DNA from: Acidobacteriota bacterium | GTDB lineage: Bacteria; Acidobacteriota; Terriglobia; Terriglobales; Acidobacteriaceae | Direction: 5' to 3' | Assembly (NCBI GenBank): GCA_021816455.1 | Contig: JAKAXU010000014.1 | Span: 1-64,000 of the forward strand | Length of the DNA stretch: 64,000 nt | In this document: one piece after another, positions 17,390-27,829 of the stretch | Numbering within the stretch: position 1 is the first letter of the stretch | Layout of the letters: each line of letters begins with the position of its first letter | Position numbers and translations under genes: made by a program | Notes under the pieces: generated by a model | What the model was told of the DNA's origin: nothing | The model's database searches: none | Seen by the model: the letters and a program-made list of their open reading frames with translations, nothing else

Positions 17390-19909
17390 ATGTTGACTGC
17401 AAGCTGGCGTGCGCGCCTGTCACTGCTGCTTTTTGTTTTGTTGTTGCATGTTGCTTCCTACGCGGGTGTGATTCGTGGAACGGTACGGGACACCACCGGA
17501 GCGACGATCCAGGGAGCGACGATCCTGCTCGGTCTGAACGGCAATTACATTCACCAGACGCGTTCGCAGTCGGACGGAACCTTTCAGTTTGTCACCGGAC
17601 AGAGCGGCCGTTTCACGTTGGTGATCCAGGCCAGCACCTTCCGACAACTGAACGTTCCGGCGTTTTATGCCGGTCGCTCGGACAGTGTGGAGCGCACGCT
17701 GATTCTGGAGCCGGAGTGGGTGCATGAGTCGATGGTGGTGACGGCGACGGGTACGCCGACGCCGCAGGACGAGACCAGCGAACCAACCTCGGTGCTGACG
17801 CCGATCGACCTCGATCGTCAACAGGATTTTGTGGATGCGCTGCGCATTGAGCCTGGCGTGAATGTGGTGCAGACCGGGCAGCGCGGCGCACAAACTTCGC
17901 TCTTCCTGCGCGGTGGAGACTCCGACGCCAGCCTGACGCTGCTCGATGGGATTCCAATCGATGAGATCGGCGGCATCTTCGACTATGGCAACATGGCCAA
18001 TACGGGCATACAGAGCGTGGAGGTCTATCGCGGGCCGGACAGCAACCTGTATGGCGCGGACGCGGCCTCGGGTGTCGTAGAGTTTCGCACGCCGGTTGGC
18101 TTCACCAGCTCGCCGACGCTGACCTTCCGCGGCGATCTGGGAAATTTTCATACCTCTCGCAATGAGCTGGATATGGCGGGCAGCTATCATCGGCTGGATT
18201 ATTATGGCGCGTATTCATGGCTGCAGACGGCGAACGCACTGCCGATGGATGAGTATCACGAAGGGGCAGCAGCGGGAAATCTGGGCTGGCAACCGACAGC
18301 CAATCTTGCCCTGCGCGGCACGGCGCACTATATCGTCTCCGCGGTGGGCGTACCGAATGCCTGGAACTTCTATTTCATCCCCGACGACCGCAAGCAGAGC
18401 GACCAGAATCTCTACATCGCCGGCACGTTGGAATATCAGATGACGCCGGATTTTCACAATCGCGTAGTGTATGGAGCGACGCGCAAGCGTGAACAGTCGC
18501 AGCAGTGGTATCCGGCGGGTATATGCGAACCGGTGAACACCTGCGATCTCTCCTATCCGAATGCGGGCAATTATTACGGCGAGGACGTGACGATCCGCGG
18601 CGCCAACGGCTATCAGGTGGTAGGCCAGGCGTTGCTCAATTACTCGACGGGCAATGGATCGGTGTATCCAAACCGGCTGGATCTGGTCTCCAATCGCGAT
18701 CAGGTGCAGTATCAGGGCGACTATCACGTTACGCCTCACATCACTGGCCTGATTGGATTTCACTACGAGAACGAGCGAGGCACTGAGCGCGAGCCGGTCT
18801 ATGCGCTGAACGATCAGGTGGAGCGCAACAATTACGATTATCTGGCGGAGTTGACCGGCGATATTCATAGCCGGTTTTTCTATACGCTCGGCAGCAGTCT
18901 GGAGCGCTACCAGCTTTTCGGCACTCAGGTGACGCCGCGCTTCGGCTTCAGCTATTACGTGGTGCGTCCGCGGCACGGCATCTTCAACGGCACGCGTCTG
19001 AACTTCGACTTTGCAGAAGGCGTGCGTGAGCCGACGGTGGCCGATCAGTCCGGCTCGCTCTACACGTTTCTGCAGAACAATGGCGGTGAGGCGACGATCC
19101 AATCGCTGCATATTCCGCAACTGCAAGCGCCGACCTCGCGCACCTGGCAAGGAGGACTGGAGCAGGTGATGCTCGGTGAGCGGATGATCTTTCGCCTGAA
19201 CCTGTTTCACAATGAGTTTGGCAGGCAGATTGAGTCGGTGGGTGTGGGGCTGATTCCGGAACTTCTGCCCGGGCTGACGCCGGCACAGCAGCAGCAGCTT
19301 GAGGCCACGCTGAACAACGACGGCGCATTCTCGCTGACTGTGAATTCGGAGGCCTTTCGCGCGATGGGAATTGAGGCTACGATCGATGGAGGCGTTGGTC
19401 GCGGCTTCCGCTACAAGAGTGGATACACCTATCTGGACGCAGTCGTGCAGCGCTCATTCAGCAGCGACAATCAGGCGCTTCTGGGCGGCTATGAGCCGAC
19501 GCTCAACGGCATTCCCATCGGAATTTATTCGCCTTTGGACGGCGCGCGGCCATTCCGTCGACCGCCCCACACGGGCTTTTTCTCAGCCAGCTATGCGGGC
19601 AAGCGATGGACTGTGCTGGGGACTGGCGCATTTGCGAGCCGTAGCGACGATTCCACATTCCTGGGCTACATGGACATCAATCAGGGCAACTCATTGCTGC
19701 TGCCCAATCGCAACCTGGATTTCGGCTACGCGAATATCGACTTTGGAGGCAGCTTTCAGTTACTGACGCACTTGGCGATTTACGGCCAGGCGGAGAATCT
19801 GCTGAGCGATCAGCACATCGCGCCGATCGGCTATCCCAGCCTGCCGTTCAACTTCCGTCTTGGGCTGCGCATCGCCGTTGGCAGGCAGTCAGCGACCCCG
19901 CTGCACTGA
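17390..19909 (+). CDS. TonB-dependent receptor, probable cobalamin/corrinoid transporter (BtuB-like)
   Basis: The 839-residue outer-membrane receptor has a signal peptide (LSLLLFVLLLHVASYA), an N-terminal carboxypeptidase-regulatory-like domain typical of acidobacterial and Bacteroidota receptors (GVIRGTVRDTTGATIQGATI), a TonB-box-like MVVTATG near residue 115, a plug domain (LRIEPGVNVVQTGQRGAQ, LFLRGGDSDASLTLLDGIP, VEVYRGPDSNLYGADAASGV) and a long C-terminal barrel. The cobalamin riboswitch in its leader points to corrinoid as the substrate. AAGGAGATCG precedes the ATG. No BtuCDF genes are nearby, so inner-membrane import must be encoded elsewhere. Confidence 0.9.
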   Translation: MLTASWRARLSLLLFVLLLHVASYAGVIRGTVRDTTGATIQGATILLGLNGNYIHQTRSQSDGTFQFVTGQSGRFTLVIQASTFRQLNVPAFYAGRSDSVERTLILEPEWVHESMVVTATGTPTPQDETSEPTSVLTPIDLDRQQDFVDALRIEPGVNVVQTGQRGAQTSLFLRGGDSDASLTLLDGIPIDEIGGIFDYGNMANTGIQSVEVYRGPDSNLYGADAASGVVEFRTPVGFTSSPTLTFRGDLGNFHTSRNELDMAGSYHRLDYYGAYSWLQTANALPMDEYHEGAAAGNLGWQPTANLALRGTAHYIVSAVGVPNAWNFYFIPDDRKQSDQNLYIAGTLEYQMTPDFHNRVVYGATRKREQSQQWYPAGICEPVNTCDLSYPNAGNYYGEDVTIRGANGYQVVGQALLNYSTGNGSVYPNRLDLVSNRDQVQYQGDYHVTPHITGLIGFHYENERGTEREPVYALNDQVERNNYDYLAELTGDIHSRFFYTLGSSLERYQLFGTQVTPRFGFSYYVVRPRHGIFNGTRLNFDFAEGVREPTVADQSGSLYTFLQNNGGEATIQSLHIPQLQAPTSRTWQGGLEQVMLGERMIFRLNLFHNEFGRQIESVGVGLIPELLPGLTPAQQQQLEATLNNDGAFSLTVNSEAFRAMGIEATIDGGVGRGFRYKSGYTYLDAVVQRSFSSDNQALLGGYEPTLNGIPIGIYSPLDGARPFRRPPHTGFFSASYAGKRWTVLGTGAFASRSDDSTFLGYMDINQGNSLLLPNRNLDFGYANIDFGGSFQLLTHLAIYGQAENLLSDQHIAPIGYPSLPFNFRLGLRIAVGRQSATPLH

Positions 19910-19940
19910 GCGGAATGGAGCACTTGAGGAGTATTTGAGG

Positions 19941-19979
19941 GATGAGGAGCAAAGGCACCCGTCTTTTGCTCCCCTCAGC
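19941..19979. terminator. Hairpin terminator between receptor and mnmA
   Basis: GAGGAGCAAA pairs with TTTGCTCCCCTC (one bulge) around a GC-rich loop, between the convergent ends of the B12 receptor and mnmA genes. A/T runs flank the stem, so it may act in both directions. Confidence 0.5.
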
Positions 19980-19984
19980 CTTGT

Positions 19985-21151
19985 TTACCGGGTAACTTCG
20001 GGCGGCAAAATCCAACCACCGCCTAATACTTCGTCGTCGTCATAGAAGACGGCGGAATGACCTGGAGTCACAGCGCGCTGTGGCTCGTCGAAGGTGACGC
20101 GCACGCGGTCCTCGGAGATAGGTGTGATCGTCGCTGGCGTGGGCTGCTGACTGTGGCGGATGCGGACTTCCGCGCGGCGCGGAGCATCGAGCGTGGCTAC
20201 GCCGATCCAGTTCAGCCGGTGCACCAGTAGCGATGGCCGGTTCAATTCAGCCTCGCTTCCGACGGTGACGCGGTGCGTGGCGGGATCGATCTGGAGCACG
20301 TAGAGCGGGTTGGGAGCGAAGACGCCAAGCCCTTTGCGCTGGCCGATAGTGAAGCCATGAATGCCGCTGTGACTGCCCAGGGTTTCGCCAGAGGTTGCGA
20401 CGATTTCACCGGATGAATCTGGAATGTGCTCGCCCTTTTCGTCGAGATAGTTCGCGATGAATTGTCTGTAATCGCCGCCGGGGATGAAGCATATCTCCTG
20501 AGAGTCGGGCTTGTCGGCCAGCGCCAGTCCGCTGGTGCGGGCTATCTCGCGTACCTCGGGCTTGGTCATCTGGCCCAGTGGAAAGAGCGTATGCGCAAGT
20601 TGCTCCTGCGTCAGCCCAAAGAGAAACCAGGTCTGGTCCTTGGCCAGGTCGGCGGGTCGCTTCAGGATCCATCGCCTGCGCTCAGGGTCAAACTCGTTGC
20701 GCGCGTAGTGGCCTGTGGCGATCTTTGTCGCGCCAATCTGCCGCGCTGTTCGCAGAAGCTGATCGAACTTGAGATGGTTGTTGCAGAGAGAGCAGGGAAT
20801 TGGAGTGCGTCCGGCAAGGTAGTCGTTCACAAACGGCTGGACCACGTCGCGCTCAAAGCGCTCCTGCTGATTCACTACATAGTAGGGAATTCCGAGCGAC
20901 TCGGCGACGCGCCGCGCGTCGTAGACATCGTCGAGCGAACAGCAGCGGCCTGTCGAGCGCGTAGGCACCCCGGGTCGGCCTGCAAGACGATTTTGATCCC
21001 ACAGTTGCAGCGTCAGCCCGATGACATCCGCGCCCTGCGCGCGCAGCATCGCCGCAACTGTCGAAGAATCGACGCCGCCGGACATGGCGACGGCAATGGT
21101 ATCCCGCACGGCTGCCAGATGCAATTGGTTTGGGAGGGCTTGCGTACTCAT
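19985..21151 (-). CDS. mnmA: tRNA-specific 2-thiouridylase
   Basis: The 388-residue enzyme activates U34 of tRNA-Lys/Glu/Gln with ATP and inserts sulfur delivered as persulfide. It has the PP-loop motif [11 protein letters not shown], the first catalytic cysteine in [13 protein letters not shown], the motif GHYAR, the second catalytic cysteine in [10 protein letters not shown], and the C-terminal barrel (GQRKGLGV and beyond). The length is usual. The ATG overlaps the stop of the cysteine desulfurase gene (ATGA), so the two are translationally coupled; the desulfurase is the natural sulfur donor. The 3' end faces a hairpin terminator. Confidence 0.96.
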   Translation of the reverse strand: MSTQALPNQLHLAAVRDTIAVAMSGGVDSSTVAAMLRAQGADVIGLTLQLWDQNRLAGRPGVPTRSTGRCCSLDDVYDARRVAESLGIPYYVVNQQERFERDVVQPFVNDYLAGRTPIPCSLCNNHLKFDQLLRTARQIGATKIATGHYARNEFDPERRRWILKRPADLAKDQTWFLFGLTQEQLAHTLFPLGQMTKPEVREIARTSGLALADKPDSQEICFIPGGDYRQFIANYLDEKGEHIPDSSGEIVATSGETLGSHSGIHGFTIGQRKGLGVFAPNPLYVLQIDPATHRVTVGSEAELNRPSLLVHRLNWIGVATLDAPRRAEVRIRHSQQPTPATITPISEDRVRVTFDEPQRAVTPGHSAVFYDDDEVLGGGWILPPEVTR

Positions 21152-22308
21152 ACACCCGCTCCGGCAAATGCAGGCGACAATGCGCGCAGGCGTTCGACCG
21201 CCGCAGGCACAATCTCCAGCACCGTGGTCACATCCTCATCCGTTGCGGTCTTCAGCAGGCTGAAGCGAAGACTGGCGCGTGCGCGCTCCTTGCTCAGGCC
21301 CATGGCCAGCAGGACGTGCGACGGTTCCGTCGCTCCTGAATGGCAGGCAGATCCACCGGAGACAGAGACTCCCTTGAGGTCAAGCGCGATGACCAGAGGT
21401 TCGCTGTCCACTGCGTCGAACCAGAGATTGCTGGTGTTGGCCACGCGCTGTGCCGGGCCGCCATTAACTCCGCAGCCGGGAATACGCTGAAGCAGTCCGG
21501 ACTCCAGACGATCGCGGAGGGCTGCGACTCGAGGCATTGCTCCGTCGGCGAGCGCTCTGGAGGCAATCTCTGCGGCCTGGCCGAAGCCCACGATGCCAGG
21601 CACATTCTCGGTGCCGGCGCGACGGCGGCGCTCATGTCCGCCGCCCAGAACCAGAGATTCGATCTGCGTTCCTCGGCGCACAAACAGCGCGCCGACACCC
21701 TTGGGTCCATGCATCTTGTGTGCGCTGATAGAGAGCAGATGGCAGCCGATCTCTTCCACGCGGATAGGAATCTTGCCTGCCGCCTGCACAGCGTCCAGGT
21801 GCAGCAGAAGACCGGCTGCGGATGCGATGCGGGCGATGGCTTCCACCGGCTGCACCACTCCGGTTTCGTTGTTTGCCAGCATCACGCTGATCAGCCTCGT
21901 GGCGGGACGAATGGCTGCGCGAATCGCCTCCGGATCGATACGCCCGTCGGGCAGCGGAGCCACGCGAGTGACAGAAACGCCACAGCCTTCCAGATGAGCC
22001 GCAGTTGTCAGAATCGCCGAGTGCTCGATGGCGGTCGTGATGAGGTGGTCGCCGGGGCGCAGGATGCCGCGCAGCGCGCTGTTGTCGCCTTCGGTGCCTC
22101 CGGAGTTGAAGACGACCTCCGCCGGGCGACAGCCCAGGAACGCCGCCACCTGCTCACGTGCGTGATCGACGGCGCGACGCGCCACCTGACCCGGCTGGTG
22201 GATGGACGACGCATTGGCGAAGTGTTCGATCCAAAATGGCTGCATCGACGCCAGAACCTCCGGCAGGAGCGGAGTAGTGGCGTTTGCATCCATGTAAATT
22301 CTGCGCAT
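21148..22308 (-). CDS. Cysteine desulfurase (NifS/IscS type)
   Basis: This 386-residue PLP enzyme removes sulfur from cysteine as a persulfide. Motifs: the N-terminal [26 protein letters not shown], the PLP-lysine region [16 protein letters not shown], and the catalytic cysteine loop [15 protein letters not shown]. Residues [15 protein letters not shown] are also diagnostic. The ATG at 22308 follows GAGG by seven bases; a TTG two codons earlier is less likely. The stop overlaps the mnmA start by ATGA, so its main partner is probably MnmA (U34 thiolation), with Fe-S supply possible too. No iscU or sufE is adjacent. Confidence 0.94.
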   Translation of the reverse strand: MRRIYMDANATTPLLPEVLASMQPFWIEHFANASSIHQPGQVARRAVDHAREQVAAFLGCRPAEVVFNSGGTEGDNSALRGILRPGDHLITTAIEHSAILTTAAHLEGCGVSVTRVAPLPDGRIDPEAIRAAIRPATRLISVMLANNETGVVQPVEAIARIASAAGLLLHLDAVQAAGKIPIRVEEIGCHLLSISAHKMHGPKGVGALFVRRGTQIESLVLGGGHERRRRAGTENVPGIVGFGQAAEIASRALADGAMPRVAALRDRLESGLLQRIPGCGVNGGPAQRVANTSNLWFDAVDSEPLVIALDLKGVSVSGGSACHSGATEPSHVLLAMGLSKERARASLRFSLLKTATDEDVTTVLEIVPAAVERLRALSPAFAGAGV

Positions 22309-22361
22309 GCGCAAGCCTCAACCTTTATTGTATCGGGGAATGATTTTTCCAGCCCGGCAGG

Positions 22362-22395
22362 CAAAAGAAAAGGCAGGGATCGGAGTCCCTGCCAG
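22362..22395 (-). terminator. Rho-independent terminator after citrate synthase
   Basis: Read on the minus strand, an eight-base stem GGCAGGGA/TCCCTGCC with a six-base loop is followed by TTTTCTTTT. It separates the citrate synthase gene from the nifS-mnmA pair on the same strand. Confidence 0.85.
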
Positions 22396-22419
22396 CTTTC
22401 TATTCGGACGGCAAGAGGC

Positions 22420-23556
<1,137 letters not shown>

Positions 23557-23650
23557 AAACTCATTTTGCTCCCTGTATCAATTTGCCTTCAGGTTCGAGC
23601 CGGATTCAGAGCGATCCGTTGCTTCGTTTCCAGAATTCGTCACCAGCCTT

Positions 23651-23680
23651 TTTATAGCGCAGCGATTCAGCACTTGTCAC
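23651..23680 (-). promoter_or_regulatory. Candidate sigma-70-type promoter for citrate synthase
   Basis: On the minus strand GTGACA and TATAAA are separated by 18 bases, about 95 bases upstream of the citrate synthase start. The boxes are one mismatch from the -35 and one from the -10 consensus. Confidence 0.4.
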
Positions 23681-23883
23681 TTTTGCGTCATCGATTGTTC
23701 TGTTGGATGAAACGGCGGCCATGCGAAAGCGGGAAAACCGGTGGCTGAAGAGACGGATTGAGCCGAGTCAATTACACTTCCAGTATCGGATTGGCATCCG
23801 GAATCGACTTGCAGGCGTCTGACAGAGTGCGAGTCGGCGGTGAGAGAGTCCGTCGATCCGCGGGCAATGGAAAGGAAGCATCC
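23681..23883. other. Divergent intergenic spacer
   Basis: Together with the promoter above, this forms the 327-base gap between citrate synthase and the coiled-coil membrane protein gene. No gene or further structure could be supported. Confidence 0.4.
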
Positions 23884-24717
23884 ATGAGTGATTTCGATAC
23901 AACGCCTTCCCGTTCGGTTTCCGGCGCGCTGCTGGGAATTGTGGCGGCAAGCCTCGTGCTTGGCGTCGCAAGTCTGGGTTGGAACTACGTGCTTTCCGGG
24001 CGTATCAGCCGGGAGTCGGCCGCACTGAGCGACGCCAGTCAGCAAACCGCTGAGCTAGCCGCTGAGCTGCGTGAAACCAATGCGCGGCTCAAGGTGACCA
24101 GCGAAGAGATGGGTCAGTCCCTGGGACTGACCCAGAAACAGCTTGAAGCGCGGGCACAGGATATTCTGAAGCGCGAACAAGCCGACAGCCAGCGGCTGGA
24201 GTCTGCACAGAAAGCAAATTCGCAGCAGATCAGCGCGGTATCCAGTGAAGTCTCCAACGTGAAGACCGACGTGGGTGGCGTGAAGACCGACGTTGCCAAA
24301 ACGCAGAACGACCTGGCGACCACCATCTCCCAGTTGCAGTCGATGAAGGGCGACATGGGCATGCAGTCCGGGCTGATCGCTCGCAACGAGAGCGAACTGG
24401 ACGCGCTGAAACATCGCGGAGACCGGAACTACTACGAGTTCAAGCTGATCCGCGGACGCAGACAGCCGGTGGCTACGGTGAGTCTGGAACTACGGAAAGC
24501 GGATCCCAAGCGCAATCGCTTTACTCTCGATGTGCTGGCCGACGATCGCAAGTACGAGAAGAAGGATCGCAACACGGATGAGCCCCTTCAGTTCTATACG
24601 GGGCGCGATCCGATGCTGTACGAGATCGTCATCAACTCCATCGACAGTAAGAACCAGGTGACCGGATATCTCTCCACACCGAAGAACGCGCCAACGCCGG
24701 TCAACGTGGCGAAGTAG
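23884..24717 (+). CDS. Membrane-anchored coiled-coil protein, function unknown
   Basis: I do not recognise a characterised family. The 277-residue product has one membrane segment near the N-terminus (about residues 14-36, SGALLGIVAASLVLGVASLGW) and then a long heptad-rich coiled coil with many Gln, Glu and Ala (about 45-180), in which SNVKTDVGGVKTDVAKTQND is an internal near-repeat. The C-terminal 100 residues form a compact, charged domain (RNYYEFKLIRGRR, NRFTLDVLADDRKYEKKDRN, YEIVINSIDSKNQVTGYLS). The start was set at the ATG six bases after AAGGAAG. It stands alone between citrate synthase and a convergent small membrane protein gene. A scaffold or envelope-spanning role is conceivable but unproven. 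Confidence 0.75.
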   Translation: MSDFDTTPSRSVSGALLGIVAASLVLGVASLGWNYVLSGRISRESAALSDASQQTAELAAELRETNARLKVTSEEMGQSLGLTQKQLEARAQDILKREQADSQRLESAQKANSQQISAVSSEVSNVKTDVGGVKTDVAKTQNDLATTISQLQSMKGDMGMQSGLIARNESELDALKHRGDRNYYEFKLIRGRRQPVATVSLELRKADPKRNRFTLDVLADDRKYEKKDRNTDEPLQFYTGRDPMLYEIVINSIDSKNQVTGYLSTPKNAPTPVNVAK

Positions 24718-24750
24718 CGACTGCACTGCGTGACAAAGGCCGTGCGGCCG

Positions 24751-25350
24751 TCATAAAACGGTCGCAGCGACCTTTGGCGCAAGGATCAAAGCGGGATGCA
24801 TTTTGAGGTCAATCTCAAAGTTCATCCCGCTTTGCTGTTTCCACTGGTCGGCGGTGAGGTGAAAGCTGGAGATAATCATGCCGTCTAGGCTGGCCATGGG
24901 CGCAATGACGGTATCGTCGCGAAGCGGTTGTGTGCGCAGGCCGTCAAGTTCAGGGTAGGCAACGAAGACGCGATCGTAATCGGTCGCCGTTGCGGCGTAG
25001 CTGGAATCTTCGCCGCCGGGCAGATGGATATTGGTGAGCAGGTGCTTCAGGATAACGGCCTGATGGCTGCGGTTGTGCAGGTGAATCTGCGCCAGAACGA
25101 GTACCTGATCGAAAGCCTCCGGTGCCTGCACGACGCCAGAAGCGTCGTGGCGTGTGACGACCGTGTGCATCGGATGAATCCAGAGCTGAGTTACGGTTCC
25201 TTCGATGGGGGAAGACTGGTGCGCGATCAACCAGAAGAGCGCGACGGAAACTACGAGAATTGCTGCCGCAATCCCCGCGCTGCTTGCCATCCGGCGCGAT
25301 TCCGCGCGGGTCTCCTGTTGTTCCTCTTCGGTATTCTGCAGAAAGGTCAT
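24751..25350 (-). CDS. Single-pass membrane protein, function unknown
   Basis: The 199-residue protein has a charged N-terminus (EEEQQETRAESRR), one membrane segment (about residues 22-43) and an extracytoplasmic domain of about 150 residues with no family I can name. The domain has beta-rich character (VLVLAQIHLHNRSHQAVILKHLL, GEDSSYAATATDYDRVFVAYP) that resembles FxLYD/DUF-type immunoglobulin-like folds found in acidobacterial membrane proteins. A strong AAGGAGG precedes the ATG. It starts 44 bases after polX on the same strand and is probably cotranscribed with it. Confidence 0.75.
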   Translation of the reverse strand: MTFLQNTEEEQQETRAESRRMASSAGIAAAILVVSVALFWLIAHQSSPIEGTVTQLWIHPMHTVVTRHDASGVVQAPEAFDQVLVLAQIHLHNRSHQAVILKHLLTNIHLPGGEDSSYAATATDYDRVFVAYPELDGLRTQPLRDDTVIAPMASLDGMIISSFHLTADQWKQQSGMNFEIDLKMHPALILAPKVAATVL

Positions 25351-25394
25351 CCCGCCTCCTTATCTCACGTCACGCGGCATCGCGTCGCTGTGCA

Positions 25395-27200
25395 TCACGA
25401 TGAATTCGTGGATACGGCGCCGACGGGGGACTGTAGCGAAAAGCAGGAGCCGCTTGCGGAAGTTCGTGCGCGCAGCGCCGAGAGCAGGGCGCCGACCTCC
25501 AGCGTGTTCAGCACATCCGCAGGCCGAACCCAGGCGCGCCGCAATTGTCGAACGCCGTAGCGCATTTTGTCCAGTTGACGCCTGTCGTGCGCATCCGTAT
25601 TGACGACCAGTCGACAGCCAGCTTCAAGCGCGAGACGCAGGTCGCGATCGCAGAGATCGAGCCGCTCCGGCGCGGCATTGTGCTCCACGGCGACGCCAAG
25701 TTCGGCGCAACGGCGCAGGACGGCGGGTAGATCGACTTCGTATGGCTCACGGCGCAGCAGCAACCGGCCGGTACCGTGACCGAGGATGCGTACGTAGGGG
25801 TTCTCCACGGCGCGCAGAATGCGCCTTGTCATGGCCTCGCGCGGCATCTGCAGCGCGGTGTGAACGCTGGCGATGACGATCTCCATCTCGGCCAGTACGG
25901 CATCGGGAAGATCCAGCTCGCCGTCGGTGAGGATGTCCACTTCGATTCCGGCGAAGACGCGAATGCGGCCGCCGAGGGCGCGGTCCACGGCGCGGATGCG
26001 CGCAATGTGTTCGAGAGCACGTTCTTCGTTCAGCCCGTTGGTCATGGCCAAATTTTTTGAGTGGTCGGTGATGGCGATGTAGCTGTAGCCGCGCGCGCAG
26101 GCGGCTTCGGCCATTTCTTCGATCGAGTGGAGACCGTCCGTTGCGTGGGTGTGCATGTGCAGGTCGCCCCGCAGGTCGTCGAGCGCGATCAATCGGGGCA
26201 AAGAATGCGTCTGCGCTGCTTCGATCTCGCCCAGATTCTCGCGCAGCTCGGGCGGAATCCAGTCCAGACCGAGTACTGAGTAGATGGCATCTTCTGTCTC
26301 CGACGCGACCACGCTGCCGTCATCCACGCGGGCAAGCGCCCATTCATTCAGCGTGTAACCCATGCGCAGCGCGCGCTGTCGAAGCGCAACGTTGTGCATC
26401 TTCGAGCCGGTGAAGTATTGCAGGGCGGCGCCGAAGGATCGAGCGGGCAGCAGGCGCACGTCCACCTGAAGACTACTCTGCAGATGGAAGCTGACCTTGT
26501 TTTCGCCTTTGGCGATCAGGTCGCGGATGTCTTCGTAACGGGCAATGGCCTCCACCAGTTCGCCTGTCGCGCCAGGTTCGCACGCCGGTCCGGTGACCAG
26601 AATGTCGAGATCGCCGACGGTTTCACGTCCGCGTCGCAGTGAGCCGGCAGTGGTCACCGTCTCCACGCCGGAGAGTGCGCCGAGATAGGCTCGCAGCGCA
26701 AGCCACGCCTCCTCCGCGTGGTCGATGCGGAAGCGACCGGAACTTTTGCGATAGTCTTCGATGCCCTTTTTCAGTTTGGCAACCTGCTTCTCGCTCATAC
26801 GCGGAAGACCCTGCAGCGCGCCGGAGCGAATGGCTGCTTCAAGCGCATCGATGCTGGCGATCTTTGCAGCGTCCCACAGCAGACGGACGGTCTTTGGACC
26901 CACCCCGGGCAGCTTCATCAGGTCGAGTATTTCGGCTGAGTAGCGTGCCAGCAGCTCGTCGCGCAGAGGAATCGAGCGCTCGCGCACGGCGACTTGTAAG
27001 TTCGCCGCCATCCCTTTGCCAATGCCCGGAATCTCCAGCAGCCGCTTCGGCATATCGACGAGGGAGGCAATGGCAACAGTAGATTGTTCTACTGCTTCGG
27101 CCGCGCGGCGATAGCTTCGAATGCGAAACGAATCGCCACCGTCGATCTCCAGCAGATCGGCGGTCTCCTCCAGCAAACGTGCAATGCCCTGATTATTCAT
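25395..27200 (-). CDS. polX: DNA polymerase/3'-5' exonuclease PolX
   Basis: The 601-residue protein has the PolX arrangement: an N-terminal helix-hairpin-helix/8-kDa region (IPGIGKGMAANLQ, LPGVGPKTVRLLWDAAK), a family X polymerase core (TTAGSLRRGRETVGDLDILV, with the metal-binding Asp pair), and a C-terminal PHP domain (DLHMHTHATDGLHSIEEM, AITDHSK, FAGIEVDIL, HGTGRLLLRREPYE, NTDAHD) that supplies exonuclease or AP-endonuclease activity in base-excision repair. Its length is typical. The start at 27200 has only a weak ribosome-binding site. A single-pass membrane protein gene follows 44 bases downstream. Confidence 0.94.
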   Translation of the reverse strand: MNNQGIARLLEETADLLEIDGGDSFRIRSYRRAAEAVEQSTVAIASLVDMPKRLLEIPGIGKGMAANLQVAVRERSIPLRDELLARYSAEILDLMKLPGVGPKTVRLLWDAAKIASIDALEAAIRSGALQGLPRMSEKQVAKLKKGIEDYRKSSGRFRIDHAEEAWLALRAYLGALSGVETVTTAGSLRRGRETVGDLDILVTGPACEPGATGELVEAIARYEDIRDLIAKGENKVSFHLQSSLQVDVRLLPARSFGAALQYFTGSKMHNVALRQRALRMGYTLNEWALARVDDGSVVASETEDAIYSVLGLDWIPPELRENLGEIEAAQTHSLPRLIALDDLRGDLHMHTHATDGLHSIEEMAEAACARGYSYIAITDHSKNLAMTNGLNEERALEHIARIRAVDRALGGRIRVFAGIEVDILTDGELDLPDAVLAEMEIVIASVHTALQMPREAMTRRILRAVENPYVRILGHGTGRLLLRREPYEVDLPAVLRRCAELGVAVEHNAAPERLDLCDRDLRLALEAGCRLVVNTDAHDRRQLDKMRYGVRQLRRAWVRPADVLNTLEVGALLSALRARTSASGSCFSLQSPVGAVSTNSS

Positions 27201-27419
27201 CGGACAGGTATTCTTCCCTGGAAGCTTCCACCAGTAGGATAGCGCCGCAACATTGCGGCGTCAGTTCTGGAAGGTGGGAAGTTGAGGACCGGCCAGCGCG
27301 GGTGCACGCGGAAAACTTCAGTGAAAGGAGACAGCCCAGTGAACCGAGATGGGGGTCTCGATGACACACAAATTCCGTAACTTGCCGGTTATCTCGTAAC
27401 AGGAGCGAGCCGGACGACC

Positions 27420-27674
27420 CTACGCCGCTTCATCCTTGGAGGCAGATTTGTACCGAACAACGGCATCTGCCTGAGGGCCTTTCTGCCCTAGGATGATGTC
27501 GAACTCGACCGCATCGCCCTCTTTTAATGACTTGTAGCCGTCCACCTGGATAGCAGTGTAATGAACGAAGACATCCGGGCCGTCGTCGCGACCAATGAAG
27601 CCGAAGCCTTTTGCGTTGTTAAACCACTTGACCGTGCCCTTATATTGCGCCACAGGTTCTGCACCATCCTTCAT
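27420..27674 (-). CDS. Cold-shock-domain protein (CspA family)
   Basis: The 84-residue product has the OB-fold RNA/DNA-binding domain of cold-shock proteins: [20 protein letters not shown] holds RNP-1 (KGFGFI), and [10 protein letters not shown] holds RNP-2. It acts as an RNA chaperone. The start is uncertain: the ATG at 27674 gives a ten-residue leader, whereas a GTG at 27653 would begin with the usual VAQYKG sequence and has AAGGATG about 13 bases upstream. It is monocistronic between polX and the Nudix gene. Confidence 0.9.
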   Translation of the reverse strand: MKDGAEPVAQYKGTVKWFNNAKGFGFIGRDDGPDVFVHYTAIQVDGYKSLKEGDAVEFDIILGQKGPQADAVVRYKSASKDEAA

Positions 27675-27829
27675 CCGGTGATCGCGACAGACGAGCGAGC
27701 CGCTACACACTAAGACGCAGGACTTCGACGAAAGGTTGATTACGCTTCAAAATCGATGCAGACAAGCGTAACGGCGTCCGTCGACATCCTTCTGTGGAGG
27801 AGACGGAGCGTGCTTACCGGCGGTGCTTT

